Positions 43,335 to 52,684 are shown, counted from the stretch's first letter. The stretch is 64,000 nt of DNA from Caccoplasma intestinavium (GCA_018715885.1 DVKT01000062.1:1-64000), one strand, 5' to 3'. Translations and numbers: made by a program. Notes: a model not told the origin generated them from the sequence alone.

Positions 43335-44189
43335 TTATGAACGAGAGGTCTGGGAAAGTTGCCGGGTGAGAAGTTCAACGGTTTTTTCGGCTCTCTTTTT
43401 TTCGTTTTCTAAATTCGAAATACGTTTTTGAATTGAGATGAGGCGAAAACAGGCATTGAATGCTTTGCGATCGTTTGGGCTCAGCGTGTAGGTGTATGGG
43501 AAATCTCCTTCGTAAGATATTTTTATGGGTTGTTGCCCGGCCGAGAAAATAGTCTCGAATACGGGACGCAATTCCCGTCCCGAATAACAGACCAGTTCAC
43601 AATGGCGACCATCTTGAAAGGTGAACCGATAGTTCTGCGCTCCGTCATATGGCGTTGTTGGCGTGAGAGCGTAAGTACCGTCGGGCAATTCTATTTTGGA
43701 CGAGATATGCCGTAAGGGTTTGCGTCCGCAATAAACACTGATGATTTCAGCTTCGTAATCGGGTGTTATTTGTACCCGTAGGCAGGAGTGGTGGGCTTTC
43801 CCTGCATTTTGGTCATGTCGGTACACATAACGGCCTTCATCTTGATAATCGCTGTTTTGTATATAGCGGAATTGGGGCAGGAGTTCTTCTCTTGTGGAAT
43901 ACAGGAGGGGTAAAAGACTGTCTATGAAGGAGAGATTACGACGGTTTTGTTCCAATGTAATGCGTTGATTGAGGATTATGCCTTTGCGTATCCATTCAAA
44001 TGCAAGTGTATCGCTTTCGGGTATGGAATCGATGATGCGTTGGGCGGTATGGTATTCGCCTGTTCCGAAAGCTTCTTCGGCACGCAGATAAAGCGCTTCG
44101 GCTTTCGGGTGTCGGTTGCAAGCCGATAATGTGAGGCAGAATATCGTGCATATACTTCCCAAAAAGAGAAAAATACGGGACTTCGTCAT
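43335..44189 (-). CDS. Hypothetical lipoprotein with C-terminal coiled coil
   Basis: 284 residues. The N-terminus MTKSRIFLFLGSICTIFCLTLSAC is a lipoprotein signal with Cys at residue 24. It is followed by TPR-like helices (KAEALYLRAEEAFGTGEYHT, AQRIIDSIPESDTLAFEW), a strand-rich middle domain, and a coiled coil (QKRISNLENEKKRAEKTVEL). It overlaps the relA-type gene by 4 bases (ATGA) and is therefore translationally coupled to it. I do not know a function; a link to the stringent response would be speculation from position. Confidence 0.75.
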   Translation of the reverse strand: MTKSRIFLFLGSICTIFCLTLSACNRHPKAEALYLRAEEAFGTGEYHTAQRIIDSIPESDTLAFEWIRKGIILNQRITLEQNRRNLSFIDSLLPLLYSTREELLPQFRYIQNSDYQDEGRYVYRHDQNAGKAHHSCLRVQITPDYEAEIISVYCGRKPLRHISSKIELPDGTYALTPTTPYDGAQNYRFTFQDGRHCELVCYSGRELRPVFETIFSAGQQPIKISYEGDFPYTYTLSPNDRKAFNACFRLISIQKRISNLENEKKRAEKTVELLTRQLSQTSRS

Positions 44190-46414
44190 TCTTTCGGTGA
44201 ATAAAGGGTTGTTTCGCGGGTTACGTTTTTCACGCCTTTTATAGTCTTTATTTTTTTTATCAGCGTGTTGAGTGCGGTTGTATCGTCGACGAGGACGGTG
44301 ATGTGGCCTTGAAACAGTCCGTCGTTGGAGTCGATGGATATGCTCCGCATCGATATGCGTTTCTCTTTTGAGATGATAGAGGTGATATTGGTAACGATAC
44401 CTATGTCGTCGTTGCCGATGACCCGCAATACGATGGCATATTGAGAGCCCTGTTTGCCCGACCAGCGGGCTTTTACGATACGGTATCCGAATTGTGTGCG
44501 TAAGTTTTCGGCGTTGGGACAGTCCTCCCGATGTATTTTTATACTTCCTTGCGAAGAAACGAATCCGAATATTTTATCACCGAAGATGGGATTGCAGCAT
44601 TTCGATAATTTATAGTCGAGTCCCTTGATATTTTGGTCGATGACCAGTTCGTCTTCTCCAAAATCCCCGTTTGGCGATTGGGTGGCAACGAAATTCTCGG
44701 CTGTGCGGTTTTCGCTCGATTCTTCGCTTTCTTTACGTTCTATTTCATGATAAAGGTCGAGTATGTGATTGACGTCGATTTTTTCTTGCGATAGTGCGCA
44801 ATAAAAATCGGTTACCGTTTTATATCCGGTTTTTCGTATCAATTTCATGAGAATGGAATCGTTGACATCGACTTTCCTGTTTTTGAATCGTCGCACAAGC
44901 AATTCTTTTCCCAGCTCGGCCTCCTTATGTTGGATTTCGTTGAGTGTCTGTTTTATTTTCACCCGGGCTTTGGATGTGCAGGCAATCGACAACCATTCCC
45001 GTTTGGGTTTTTGGGTGGGAGAGGTGAGTATTTCTATCGTGTCTCCGCTTTGTAATTTATATCGAATGGTTTGATTCTTGCCATTGACTTTCCCTCCCGT
45101 GCATCGGCAACCCAGATGGGTGTGTATGAGAAAAGCGAAGTCGAGCATGGTCGCTCCTTTGGGGAGTTTGTACAGGTCTCCTTTGGGGGTGAATACGAAT
45201 ACTTCTTTATCGTAGAGGTCCATGCGGAATTCTTTCATCAGTTCCATAGGCCCTCCGTCGCCCGATTCGAGAATATCGCGCACATTGTTCAACCAGTCGT
45301 CAAGCCCTTTTTCGCTTTTCAACCCTTTGTACTTCCAGTGTGCGGCAAGGCCCCGCTCGGCGATTTCGTCCATACGTTTGGTCCGTATCTGCACTTCGAC
45401 CCATCGGTCTTCGGGGCCCCATACGGTGATGTGCAGGGACTCATAGCCATTGCTTTTGGGAACCGATAACCAGTCTTTCAGCCGTTTGGGATTGGGACGG
45501 TACATGTCGGTGATGATGGAATAGACGTGCCAGCAGTCGGCCGATTCGTTTTCTGGCGGAGTATCGAGTACGACTCGTATGGCAAAAAGATCGTAAATAC
45601 CTTCGATATCGACATTTTGTTTCCGGATTTTGTTCAGAATCGAAGATATGGATTTTACCCTGCCTTTTATTTCGAACTTCAATCCGGCAGTTGCCAGTTT
45701 TTCTTTGATAGGGGCGATAAATTCCCGGATATATTTGTCTCGGGATTCTTTGGTTTCACTCAGTTTGTGGGCGATACGGTCGTATTCTTCACGTTGGGTA
45801 TATTTGAGAGCGAGGTCTTCGAGCTCGGTTTTTATGCGGTATAATCCCAACCTGTGAGCGAGAGGGGCATAGAGATAAGAGGCTTCGTAGGCAACGTTTT
45901 CTCTGAATCTGTTGTTGGGGTGATGATTGATCATGCGCATGAGGCATAGCCTGTCGGCGATCATGATGATAATCACCCTCACGTCTTCGGCGAATGTGAG
46001 CAGTAAGTTGCGAAAGTTATCGCTTTGGACGGTTTCTTGCTTGGCATATAGGCTGTTGGCTTTGATGAGCCCCCGTATGATTTTGACGCAATCGGTACCG
46101 AATAGATTTTCGACAGCCTCGAAAGACAACCGGTTTTCGACGACGAGATTGCAAGTAAGTACGGCGGCCAGCGTGCTGCGGTCGAGGCCCACTTCTTGTG
46201 AAAGGATAAGGGCAGTGGCGATGTCGTGGTACAAGCGGTTTATTCCGTTACTGTCTCGCAGGTAACTGCCCGATAATACAGCCTCGGTAATATGTTGGCG
46301 AAGGAAAAAGAATTCTTTTTCACCTATGAGCGGACGGGCTGTGGCGAACAAAGACCGGTAGACTTTCAGGAATTCTTTGCGTTCGGTTGCTGTAAAGTAT
46401 TGTTTCTCGTTCAT
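44186..46414 (-). CDS. relA: RelA-type (p)ppGpp synthetase with degenerate hydrolase domain
   Basis: 742 residues from ATG 46414. The N-terminal HD hydrolase-like domain lacks its hallmark: where active Rel proteins read LLHDxVED, this reads AAVLTCNLVVEN, and the usual ADRLHNMR is ADRLCLMR. The synthetase domain looks intact (SVPKSNGYESLHITVWG, WVEVQIRTKRMDEIAERGLA, AHWKYK). TGS (VFVFTPKGDLYKLPKGATML), the zinc-finger/RIS region (KCCNPIFGDKIFGF) and a C-terminal ACT domain follow. So it is probably synthetase-only, like E. coli RelA. The frame's ATG at 46456 lies inside the -7 box, so an ATG at 46426 or 46414 is the likely start. Confidence 0.92.
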   Translation of the reverse strand: MNEKQYFTATERKEFLKVYRSLFATARPLIGEKEFFFLRQHITEAVLSGSYLRDSNGINRLYHDIATALILSQEVGLDRSTLAAVLTCNLVVENRLSFEAVENLFGTDCVKIIRGLIKANSLYAKQETVQSDNFRNLLLTFAEDVRVIIIMIADRLCLMRMINHHPNNRFRENVAYEASYLYAPLAHRLGLYRIKTELEDLALKYTQREEYDRIAHKLSETKESRDKYIREFIAPIKEKLATAGLKFEIKGRVKSISSILNKIRKQNVDIEGIYDLFAIRVVLDTPPENESADCWHVYSIITDMYRPNPKRLKDWLSVPKSNGYESLHITVWGPEDRWVEVQIRTKRMDEIAERGLAAHWKYKGLKSEKGLDDWLNNVRDILESGDGGPMELMKEFRMDLYDKEVFVFTPKGDLYKLPKGATMLDFAFLIHTHLGCRCTGGKVNGKNQTIRYKLQSGDTIEILTSPTQKPKREWLSIACTSKARVKIKQTLNEIQHKEAELGKELLVRRFKNRKVDVNDSILMKLIRKTGYKTVTDFYCALSQEKIDVNHILDLYHEIERKESEESSENRTAENFVATQSPNGDFGEDELVIDQNIKGLDYKLSKCCNPIFGDKIFGFVSSQGSIKIHREDCPNAENLRTQFGYRIVKARWSGKQGSQYAIVLRVIGNDDIGIVTNITSIISKEKRISMRSISIDSNDGLFQGHITVLVDDTTALNTLIKKIKTIKGVKNVTRETTLYSPKE

Positions 46415-46453
46415 AAATTCTGCCATTTCGAGAAAATAGTCAAGGGAATACAA

Positions 46454-46461
46454 CAAAAGTA
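46454..46461 (-). promoter_or_regulatory. -7 element of relA
   Basis: Minus strand TACTTTTG, an exact match to TAnnTTTG, 27 bases before the ATG at 46426 and 39 before 46414. It excludes the most upstream ATG (46456). Confidence 0.65.
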
Positions 46462-46555
46462 ATCATTTTATTCGAGAAGGTGGTGATTTGTAAACAAAAA
46501 ATGAATTTTATACAGCCAAAATTATTTGTTTCGGTATGTAGATATGGAAGCATAC

Positions 46556-46592
46556 AAACCCCGTTGTCCGATCGGACAACGGGGTTTTCACA
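46556..46592. terminator. Terminator after katA
   Basis: A perfect 16-bp palindrome (46556-46571 with 46572-46587, core CCCCGTTGTCCGATCGGACA) with A-rich left and T-rich right borders, 18 bases after the katA stop on the minus strand. Confidence 0.9.
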
Positions 46593-46605
46593 TAGAAGAT
46601 TCTTT

Positions 46606-48066
46606 TTATTTCGATATTTTTGCCGGGTCTATGCCTAAGGCTTTTGCTACGCCTTTGCCGTAATTTTCATCGGCTTTCATGCAGTTGCCGATGTGGCGGA
46701 GTTTTATTTCCTCGGGAATATCTCCCATGGCACGGGCTGTATTCTCGAACAACCGTTGCTGCTCATCGGGTTTCATCAGCCTGAATAGATCGCCGGCTTG
46801 GGTATAGTAGTCGGAGTCATCTTCTCTGAAATCCCATTGGTAAGCAGCCCCGTCGAGTTCCATAGGCGGTTCTTTGTATTCGGGTTGTTCCTGCCATTCG
46901 CCGTATCCGTTGGGTTCGTATCCGAGTGTCCCTCCGTGATTTCCGTCTATGCGCATGGCTCCGTCGCGGTGGTACATGTTGAGGAACGGACAGCGACTGC
47001 GGTTTACGGGTATCTGGTAGTGGTTCACGCCGAGACGGTAACGTTGCGCGTCGCCATAGGAAAAGAGGCGGCCCTGCAACATACGGTCGGGAGAGAAGCT
47101 GATACCCGGCACGACGTTGGCCGGATTGAAAGCGGCTTGCTCTACGTCGGAAAAATAGTTCTCGGGGTTACGGTTCAGTTCTATGACACCGACTTCGTGC
47201 AAAGGATATTGTTTCTGCGACCATACTTTCGTGAGGTCGAACGGATTGAACGGGCACGCTTTGGCTTGCTCTTCGGTCATGAGTTGCACATACATCGTCC
47301 ATTTGGGAAAATCTCCTTTTTCGATGCTTTCGAAGAGGTCGCGGTGATGGCTTTCCCGGTCTTTTCCGATGATAGTTTCGGCTTCTTGGTCGGTGAGGTT
47401 TTTGATGCCTTGCTGGGTACGGAAGTGGAATTTCACCCATGTGCGTTTCCCGTCGGCGTTGATAAATGAGAATGTATGGCTGCCGTAGCCGTGCATATGC
47501 CGGTAGGAATAGGGAATGCCCCTGTCGCTCATTGTGATAGTAACTTGGTGGAGTGCTTCGGGCAGAAGAGTCCAGAAATCCCAGTTGTTGCGGGGGCTTC
47601 TCATATGGGTGCGCGGGTCTCGTTTTACGACGTGATTGAGGTCGGGAAATTTCAATGGGTCGCGCAAGAAAAAGACGGGCGTATTATTACCGACTAAATC
47701 CCAGTTCCCTTCCTCGGTATAAAATTTGATGGCAAAACCCCGAATATCACGTTCGGCATCGGCAGCTCCGCGTTCGCCGGCAACGGTCGAGAAACGCATG
47801 AACAATTCGGTTTGTTTCCCTATTTCAGAGAAGATCGCCGCTTTGGTGTATCGGGTGATGTCATGGGTAACGGTGAAGTGTCCGAAAGCTCCCGATCCTT
47901 TGGCGTGCATGCGTCGTTCGGGAATAACTTCCCGGTCGAAGTGGGCTAATTTTTCAAGAAACCATACGTCTTGCAATAGCATTGGTCCTCGCTTTCCTGC
48001 TGTGGAGACATTGTTGTTGTCGGCTACCGGAGCACCATTGGCTCTTGTCAATTTTTTCTTTTCCAT
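46606..48066 (-). CDS. katA: Catalase (heme, clade 3-type small subunit)
   Basis: 486 residues; splits hydrogen peroxide. Heme-distal His in IPERRMHAKGSGAFG, Asn in DLVGNNTPVFFLRD, and the proximal heme Tyr in GRLFSYGDAQRYRLGVNHY (near residue 337). Start MEKKKLTRANGAPVADNNN is a typical short-catalase opening. It is followed (upstream on the same strand) by a flavodoxin-like gene 24 bases away, so a joint oxidative-stress transcript is likely. No OxyR gene lies in the window. Confidence 0.96.
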   Translation of the reverse strand: MEKKKLTRANGAPVADNNNVSTAGKRGPMLLQDVWFLEKLAHFDREVIPERRMHAKGSGAFGHFTVTHDITRYTKAAIFSEIGKQTELFMRFSTVAGERGAADAERDIRGFAIKFYTEEGNWDLVGNNTPVFFLRDPLKFPDLNHVVKRDPRTHMRSPRNNWDFWTLLPEALHQVTITMSDRGIPYSYRHMHGYGSHTFSFINADGKRTWVKFHFRTQQGIKNLTDQEAETIIGKDRESHHRDLFESIEKGDFPKWTMYVQLMTEEQAKACPFNPFDLTKVWSQKQYPLHEVGVIELNRNPENYFSDVEQAAFNPANVVPGISFSPDRMLQGRLFSYGDAQRYRLGVNHYQIPVNRSRCPFLNMYHRDGAMRIDGNHGGTLGYEPNGYGEWQEQPEYKEPPMELDGAAYQWDFREDDSDYYTQAGDLFRLMKPDEQQRLFENTARAMGDIPEEIKLRHIGNCMKADENYGKGVAKALGIDPAKISK

Positions 48067-48090
48067 TTTTTGTCTTTTTTAGGTGATAAA

Positions 48091-48513
48091 CTATTTATTG
48101 ATAAATAAATTCAAAAGTTCGCGATCGTGTTCCGATAGTTTGCCTGTGCGGGATTGCAGTCGGTGAACCCGGGTCGATGCGGGTATGTTCATGGCGTGTT
48201 TCATATTTCGGAACATGCTACCTGTTCTTATTTTGTAGGTCGTGAAGAAAAGCGTCTTTTCTATCGGGAATATCCCTGAAATGGTTTTGGCGAGAGATTT
48301 CCATTGTTCATGGGGGTGTTGGTTTATGATAAACCAGCCGCAAGTCCAGCAGCCGGTCAACAGCAGATCGGCTTCTTTGGCCTTATTACGGTCGAAGTCG
48401 GAAACGGAGCACAGACTTACGCTTATTCCTTTCGACCATAAGTACATGGCGATTTCCCGGGCATAGTTGGCGGTGCGTCCTTTGTGGCTATAATATATAA
48501 CAATTGCTTTCAT
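48091..48513 (-). CDS. Flavodoxin-like protein
   Basis: 140 residues. The FMN phosphate loop is YYSHKGRTANYAREIAMYL at the N-terminus, and a second flavin-side segment is GCWTCGWFIINQHPHEQW. Flavodoxins carry electrons in place of ferredoxin; the Cys pair in CWTC is not usual in flavodoxins and might be redox active. It lies 24 bases before katA on the same strand. Partner unknown. Confidence 0.8.
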   Translation of the reverse strand: MKAIVIYYSHKGRTANYAREIAMYLWSKGISVSLCSVSDFDRNKAKEADLLLTGCWTCGWFIINQHPHEQWKSLAKTISGIFPIEKTLFFTTYKIRTGSMFRNMKHAMNIPASTRVHRLQSRTGKLSEHDRELLNLFINK

Positions 48514-48591
48514 GCTGTTGCAGTCTTAAAAAAGTATTTATTGTAATAGAAAATGTACTGTAACGAATATATAAACTTTGCTCAAATAACC

Positions 48592-48622
48592 ATTGTTTTT
48601 CCCAAAAAATTTTTTAACTTTG
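48592..48622 (+). promoter_or_regulatory. Promoter of the DUF4301 gene
   Basis: ATTG at 48592-48595 (one mismatch to TTTG), 19-base spacer, then TAACTTTG at 48615-48622 (exact TAnnTTTG). The ATG is 39 bases downstream. Confidence 0.7.
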
Positions 48623-48660
48623 AGAAGTTTTCAATTTTGACAATCCTAAAAATAGATACT

Positions 48661-50178
48661 ATGTTTACACCCGAAGATTTAGCATTACTGAAACAGAAAG
48701 GAATTTCCGAAAAACAGATTGAAGAACAGTTGCATTGTTTCGAGACCGGTTTCCCCTATCTCAAATTGGAAGCTCCTGCCGGGCTGGGAAATGGTATTTT
48801 GGCACTCGACGATACGGCGATCGATCACTATCTTGACGTTTGGGACGAATATTTGGCATCGAATCCGACGATTGTGAAATTTGTTCCGGCATCGGGTGCG
48901 GCCAGCCGTATGTTCAAAAATTTATTTGAATTCGTCGATGCCGATTATACCGAACCTACAACCGAATTCGAAAAGAAATTTTTCTCACATATCAAAGATT
49001 TTGCTTTTTACGCCGACCTCAATAAAGTTTGCCTCGAAAAAGAAGGCCGGGATATAGATGCGTTGGTAGCGGCGGGACAGTATAAAGAGATTGTTGCAAA
49101 TCTTCTTTCGGAGAAAGGGCTAAACTACGGGGCATTACCGAAAGGTATGCTCAAATTCCATCATTATCCCGATGCCGATCGTACGGCCATGGAAGAACAT
49201 TTGGCCGAGGGAGCCATGTATGCCCGCAACGAGGCCGGCGACGTGAATGTGCATTTTACCGTATCCCATGAGCATTTGCCCTATTTCAAAAAAGTCGTGG
49301 CCGATAAACAAGCCTTGTATGAAAAAGAGTACGATGTGAAATATCACATCAGTTTTTCGGAACAAAAACCTTCGACCGATACCATTGCGGCCGATATGGA
49401 GAATAAGCCGTTCAGAGACAAAGGCAAGCTGCTTTTCCGTCCCGGAGGACATGGCGCCCTTATCGAGAACCTCAATGACATAGATGCCGATGTGATTTTT
49501 ATTAAAAATATCGATAATGTCGTACCCGATCGCATAAAACCCGATACCGTGCGTTTCAAAAAAATCATAGGCGGAGTACTTGTTTCTCTTAAAAAACAGA
49601 TCGATGCTTATGTTTCCATGCTTGAAAGCGGAAAATACACGATGGACGATGTACGGGAAGTCATACTTTTCCTGCAACAGCAACTCTTTACCCGCCACCC
49701 CGATATAAAGAAAATGGAAGATGCCGAGCTGGTTGTGTATCTGCTGAAAAAATTGCGTCGTCCGTTGCGTGTATGCGGTATGGTGAAGAATGTGGGAGAA
49801 CCCGGCGGAGGACCTTTCTTGGTGTATAATGCCGACGGTTCGTTCTCTCCGCAGATATTGGAGAGTTCGCAGATCGATTTGAAAAATCCTGCCTCGAAAG
49901 CGATGTTCGACAAGTCGACACACTTCAATCCTGTCGATTTGGTATGTGCTGTGAAAAACGGGAAAAACGAGAAATACGACCTTCCGAAATATGTCGATAA
50001 GAAAACCGGATTTATTTCGTACAAATCCAAGAACGGAAAAGATTTGAAGGCTCTCGAATTACCGGGGTTGTGGAACGGAGCCATGTCGGACTGGAATACG
50101 CTTTTTGTCGAGGTTCCCATTTCGACGTTCAATCCGGTGAAGACTGTAAACGATCTGTTGCGCGAACAGCATCAATAA
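48661..50178 (+). CDS. DUF4301 family protein, possible sugar nucleotidyltransferase fold
   Basis: 505 residues, a Bacteroidota protein family without known function. Two stretches resemble the UDPGP-type nucleotidyltransferases: FVPASGAASRMFKNLFEF (a dinucleotide/phosphate-type loop, near residue 80) and LLFRPGGHGALIENLNDIDADVIFIKNIDNV (pieces: LLFRPGGHGALIENL, DADVIFIKNIDNVV), which look like the base-binding and metal regions of UDP-sugar pyrophosphorylases. CGMVKNVGEPGGGPF is another conserved glycine loop. ATG 48661 follows the promoter; the upstream frame extension contains no conserved sequence. Fold assignment is my inference. Confidence 0.85.
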   Translation: MFTPEDLALLKQKGISEKQIEEQLHCFETGFPYLKLEAPAGLGNGILALDDTAIDHYLDVWDEYLASNPTIVKFVPASGAASRMFKNLFEFVDADYTEPTTEFEKKFFSHIKDFAFYADLNKVCLEKEGRDIDALVAAGQYKEIVANLLSEKGLNYGALPKGMLKFHHYPDADRTAMEEHLAEGAMYARNEAGDVNVHFTVSHEHLPYFKKVVADKQALYEKEYDVKYHISFSEQKPSTDTIAADMENKPFRDKGKLLFRPGGHGALIENLNDIDADVIFIKNIDNVVPDRIKPDTVRFKKIIGGVLVSLKKQIDAYVSMLESGKYTMDDVREVILFLQQQLFTRHPDIKKMEDAELVVYLLKKLRRPLRVCGMVKNVGEPGGGPFLVYNADGSFSPQILESSQIDLKNPASKAMFDKSTHFNPVDLVCAVKNGKNEKYDLPKYVDKKTGFISYKSKNGKDLKALELPGLWNGAMSDWNTLFVEVPISTFNPVKTVNDLLREQHQ

Positions 50179-50196
50179 CAGCCATGTGCTATTTCA

Positions 50197-50230
50197 AGCC
50201 GCACGGCAGCTGCCGTGCGGCTCTGTTTTA
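50197..50230 (+). terminator. Terminator after the DUF4301 gene
   Basis: A perfect 26-base palindrome (50197-50222, 12-bp stem) of GCCGCACGGCAGCTGCC type, then CTGTTTT. Confidence 0.88.
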
Positions 50231-50281
50231 ATAGTATGTAAATTGTAAAGATAGAGTTGCCCGATATTCATCGGAAAAAGC

Positions 50282-50289
50282 TATCTTTG
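50282..50289 (+). promoter_or_regulatory. -7 element of the carboxynorspermidine dehydrogenase-like gene
   Basis: TATCTTTG, an exact match to TAnnTTTG, 38 bases before the ATG at 50328. A TTG box lies 22 bases upstream. Confidence 0.62.
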
Positions 50290-50327
50290 TACCGTTAAAA
50301 CCGACAATTCATAAACAATAACGTAAA

Positions 50328-51521
50328 ATGGGAAAAGTCCTTATTATCGGTGCCGGCGGAGTAGCTACCGTGGCCGCGCACAAAGTGGCGCAGAACGCCG
50401 ACGTTTTTACAGAGATTATGATAGCCAGCCGCACGAAATCGAAATGCGACGCCATTGTGGAGGCTATCGGGAATAAGGCGATCAAGACCGCACAGGTCGA
50501 TGCCGACGATGTAGAACAGTTGGTTGCTCTTTTCGAGAGTTTCCGTCCGGATATCGTTATGAATCTTGCTTTGCCTTATCAGGATTTGACGATTATGGAG
50601 GCTTGTCTGCGTACCGGTGTCAATTATCTCGATACCGCCAATTACGAACCCAAAGACGAAGCCCATTTCGAGTATAGTTGGCAGTGGGCTTACAAAGACC
50701 GTTTCGAGAAAGCCGGTCTTACGGCTATCCTCGGTTGCGGGTTCGACCCGGGTGTAACGAGCGTATATACAGCTTATGCCGCCAAGCATTATTTCGATGA
50801 AATTCATTATCTCGATATTGTGGATTGTAACGCCGGCGATCATCATAAAGCATTCGCAACCAACTTCAATCCCGAAATCAACATACGGGAGATTACCCAG
50901 AAAGGATTATATTGGGAAGACGGCAAGTGGATAGAAACCGATCCTCTTGAAATACACCGCCCGCTCACTTATCCCAATGTTGGACCGCGTGAAAGTTATC
51001 TTCTTCATCATGAAGAACTTGAAAGTTTGGTAAAGAATTATCCGACTATCAAGCGTGCCCGTTTCTGGATGACTTTCGGACAGGAATATCTGACCCATTT
51101 GCGGGTGATACAGAATATCGGCATGGCCAGTATCAAGCCTATCAATTACAACGGTATGGAAATCGTTCCGTTGCAGTTCCTCAAAGCCGTGTTGCCCAAT
51201 CCGCAAGACCTCGGTGAAAATTACGAAGGAGAGACATCGATCGGTTGCCGCATACGGGGTGTGAAAGATGGCAAAGAACTTACTTATTATGTTTATAACA
51301 ATTGTTCGCACCGTGCCGCTTATGAGGAGACGGGAATGCAGGGCGTGAGCTACACGACCGGTGTACCTGCCATGATTGGGGCCATGATGTTCTTGAAAGG
51401 TATTTGGAAGAAACCCGGTGTTTACAATGTCGAGGAATTCGATCCCGACCCCTTTATGGAACAGCTCAATAAACAAGGACTGCCCTGGCATGAACAGTTC
51501 AATGTCGATTTGGAACTGTAA
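50328..51521 (+). CDS. Carboxynorspermidine dehydrogenase-like saccharopine dehydrogenase family enzyme
   Basis: 397 residues. N-terminal Rossmann NAD(P) motif VLIIGAGGVATVAAHKVAQ (residues 4-22). Conserved blocks DTANYEPKDEAHFEYSWQW, ILGCGFDPGVTSVYTAYAA and HHEELESLVKNYPTIKRARF are those of the carboxynorspermidine (carboxyspermidine) dehydrogenase branch used by Bacteroidota to make spermidine from putrescine and aspartate semialdehyde. The partner decarboxylase (nspC) is not in the window. Lysine-pathway saccharopine reductase is the alternative reading but the motif GCGFDPGVTSVY fits the polyamine branch. Confidence 0.9.
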   Translation: MGKVLIIGAGGVATVAAHKVAQNADVFTEIMIASRTKSKCDAIVEAIGNKAIKTAQVDADDVEQLVALFESFRPDIVMNLALPYQDLTIMEACLRTGVNYLDTANYEPKDEAHFEYSWQWAYKDRFEKAGLTAILGCGFDPGVTSVYTAYAAKHYFDEIHYLDIVDCNAGDHHKAFATNFNPEINIREITQKGLYWEDGKWIETDPLEIHRPLTYPNVGPRESYLLHHEELESLVKNYPTIKRARFWMTFGQEYLTHLRVIQNIGMASIKPINYNGMEIVPLQFLKAVLPNPQDLGENYEGETSIGCRIRGVKDGKELTYYVYNNCSHRAAYEETGMQGVSYTTGVPAMIGAMMFLKGIWKKPGVYNVEEFDPDPFMEQLNKQGLPWHEQFNVDLEL

Positions 51522-51536
51522 GAGAGAATATTATAT

Positions 51537-51575
51537 AGAAAAGCCCAGACTTGAAAGTCTGGGCTTTTCTATTTT
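51537..51575. terminator. Bidirectional terminator
   Basis: A 15-bp perfect stem (51537-51551 with 51556-51570, loop TGAA) with TTTTCTATTTT on the right, between convergent genes. Confidence 0.92.
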
Positions 51576-51592
51576 CGATATATAAGAAGATA

Positions 51593-52684
51593 TTAGTTGC
51601 GTACTTCTTTGATGGCTTGTAAAAGGGCTTCGATGTCTTGCGGATAAATATCTCCGATATTTCCGATGCGGAACGTATCGGCTTCGGAAATTTTTCCCGG
51701 ATAGATAACAAAACCTTTTGCTTTGAGTTTATTATAGAAGTCGACGAAATCGAAATCTTTTGTCGGGTAGTAAAATGAAGTGATGATACAACCCTGCTTG
51801 TCATCGGGTAAGAGCGTTTCAAATCCGAGATTGCGCATACCGTCGACCAACGTGCGGTGATTTTCTTCGTAACGGCGATGCCGTGCGGGAATGCCTCCTT
51901 CTGCTTTCAGCTCTTGCATGGCCTGATAGAAAGCATGTACGACGTGGGTAGGAGAGGTATAACGCCATTTCCCGTTTCCTTTTTCCATCGTTTCCCATTG
52001 GGCGTAGATGTCGAGGGAAAGCGAGCGGGCATTACCTTTGGTCGCCGACATTTTTTCTTTCTTGGCGATGATGAAACCAAATCCGGGAACACCTTGTATA
52101 CATTTGTTGGCACTGCTGATGAGGAAATCTATACCCAGACCTTTGATGTCGATAGGAACACCGCCGAAGCTGCTCATCGCATCGACGATGAATGTGATAT
52201 TTTTCCCTTTGATTACTTCGGCGACTTCTTCGATACGGTTCAGCAGTCCGGTCGTCGTTTCGCTGTGCACCATAGACAAGTGGGTAACACCGGGATTTTC
52301 TTCCAGCGCCTTACGGGCTGTCTCGCCGGTGATCAATTCGGTTTCGTTGAGAGAAACGAGTACATGGTCGATGTGATAATAGCGGGCGATTTCGGCCATA
52401 CGTTTTCCATAAGCGCCGTTGGCGAGAATCAGCAGTTTGTCTTCCGGACGTACGGCAGCACCGATGGTCGCTTCCACGCAGTAGGTTCCGCTGCCTTGCA
52501 GCAGCACATTGGTGTACTCGTCTTCGTTCAGACCGGCGATAGCTAACAAGTCTTTTCTCAAAGGCGTAACGATGCCTTCGTTATAATCTTTGTCCCATGT
52601 ACACCAGTCTTGCAACATGGCTTCTCTGACGGTTTCTGATGTGCTTAGGGGGCCGGGGGTCAATAATAAATAGTTTCTTTTCAT
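51593..52684 (-). CDS. phnW: 2-aminoethylphosphonate--pyruvate transaminase
   Basis: 363-residue PLP transaminase, producing phosphonoacetaldehyde and alanine from 2-aminoethylphosphonate and pyruvate. PLP lysine in LISSANKCIQGVPGFGFII (near residue 195), the N-terminal LLTPGPLSTSETVREAMLQD and LPQGSGTYCVEA-type loop LLQGSGTYCVEATI (near 70). The ATG at 52684 starts MKRNYLLLTPGPLSTS; the upstream frame would overlap phnX. It follows phnX by 13 bases in one operon. Confidence 0.95.
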   Translation of the reverse strand: MKRNYLLLTPGPLSTSETVREAMLQDWCTWDKDYNEGIVTPLRKDLLAIAGLNEDEYTNVLLQGSGTYCVEATIGAAVRPEDKLLILANGAYGKRMAEIARYYHIDHVLVSLNETELITGETARKALEENPGVTHLSMVHSETTTGLLNRIEEVAEVIKGKNITFIVDAMSSFGGVPIDIKGLGIDFLISSANKCIQGVPGFGFIIAKKEKMSATKGNARSLSLDIYAQWETMEKGNGKWRYTSPTHVVHAFYQAMQELKAEGGIPARHRRYEENHRTLVDGMRNLGFETLLPDDKQGCIITSFYYPTKDFDFVDFYNKLKAKGFVIYPGKISEADTFRIGNIGDIYPQDIEALLQAIKEVRN

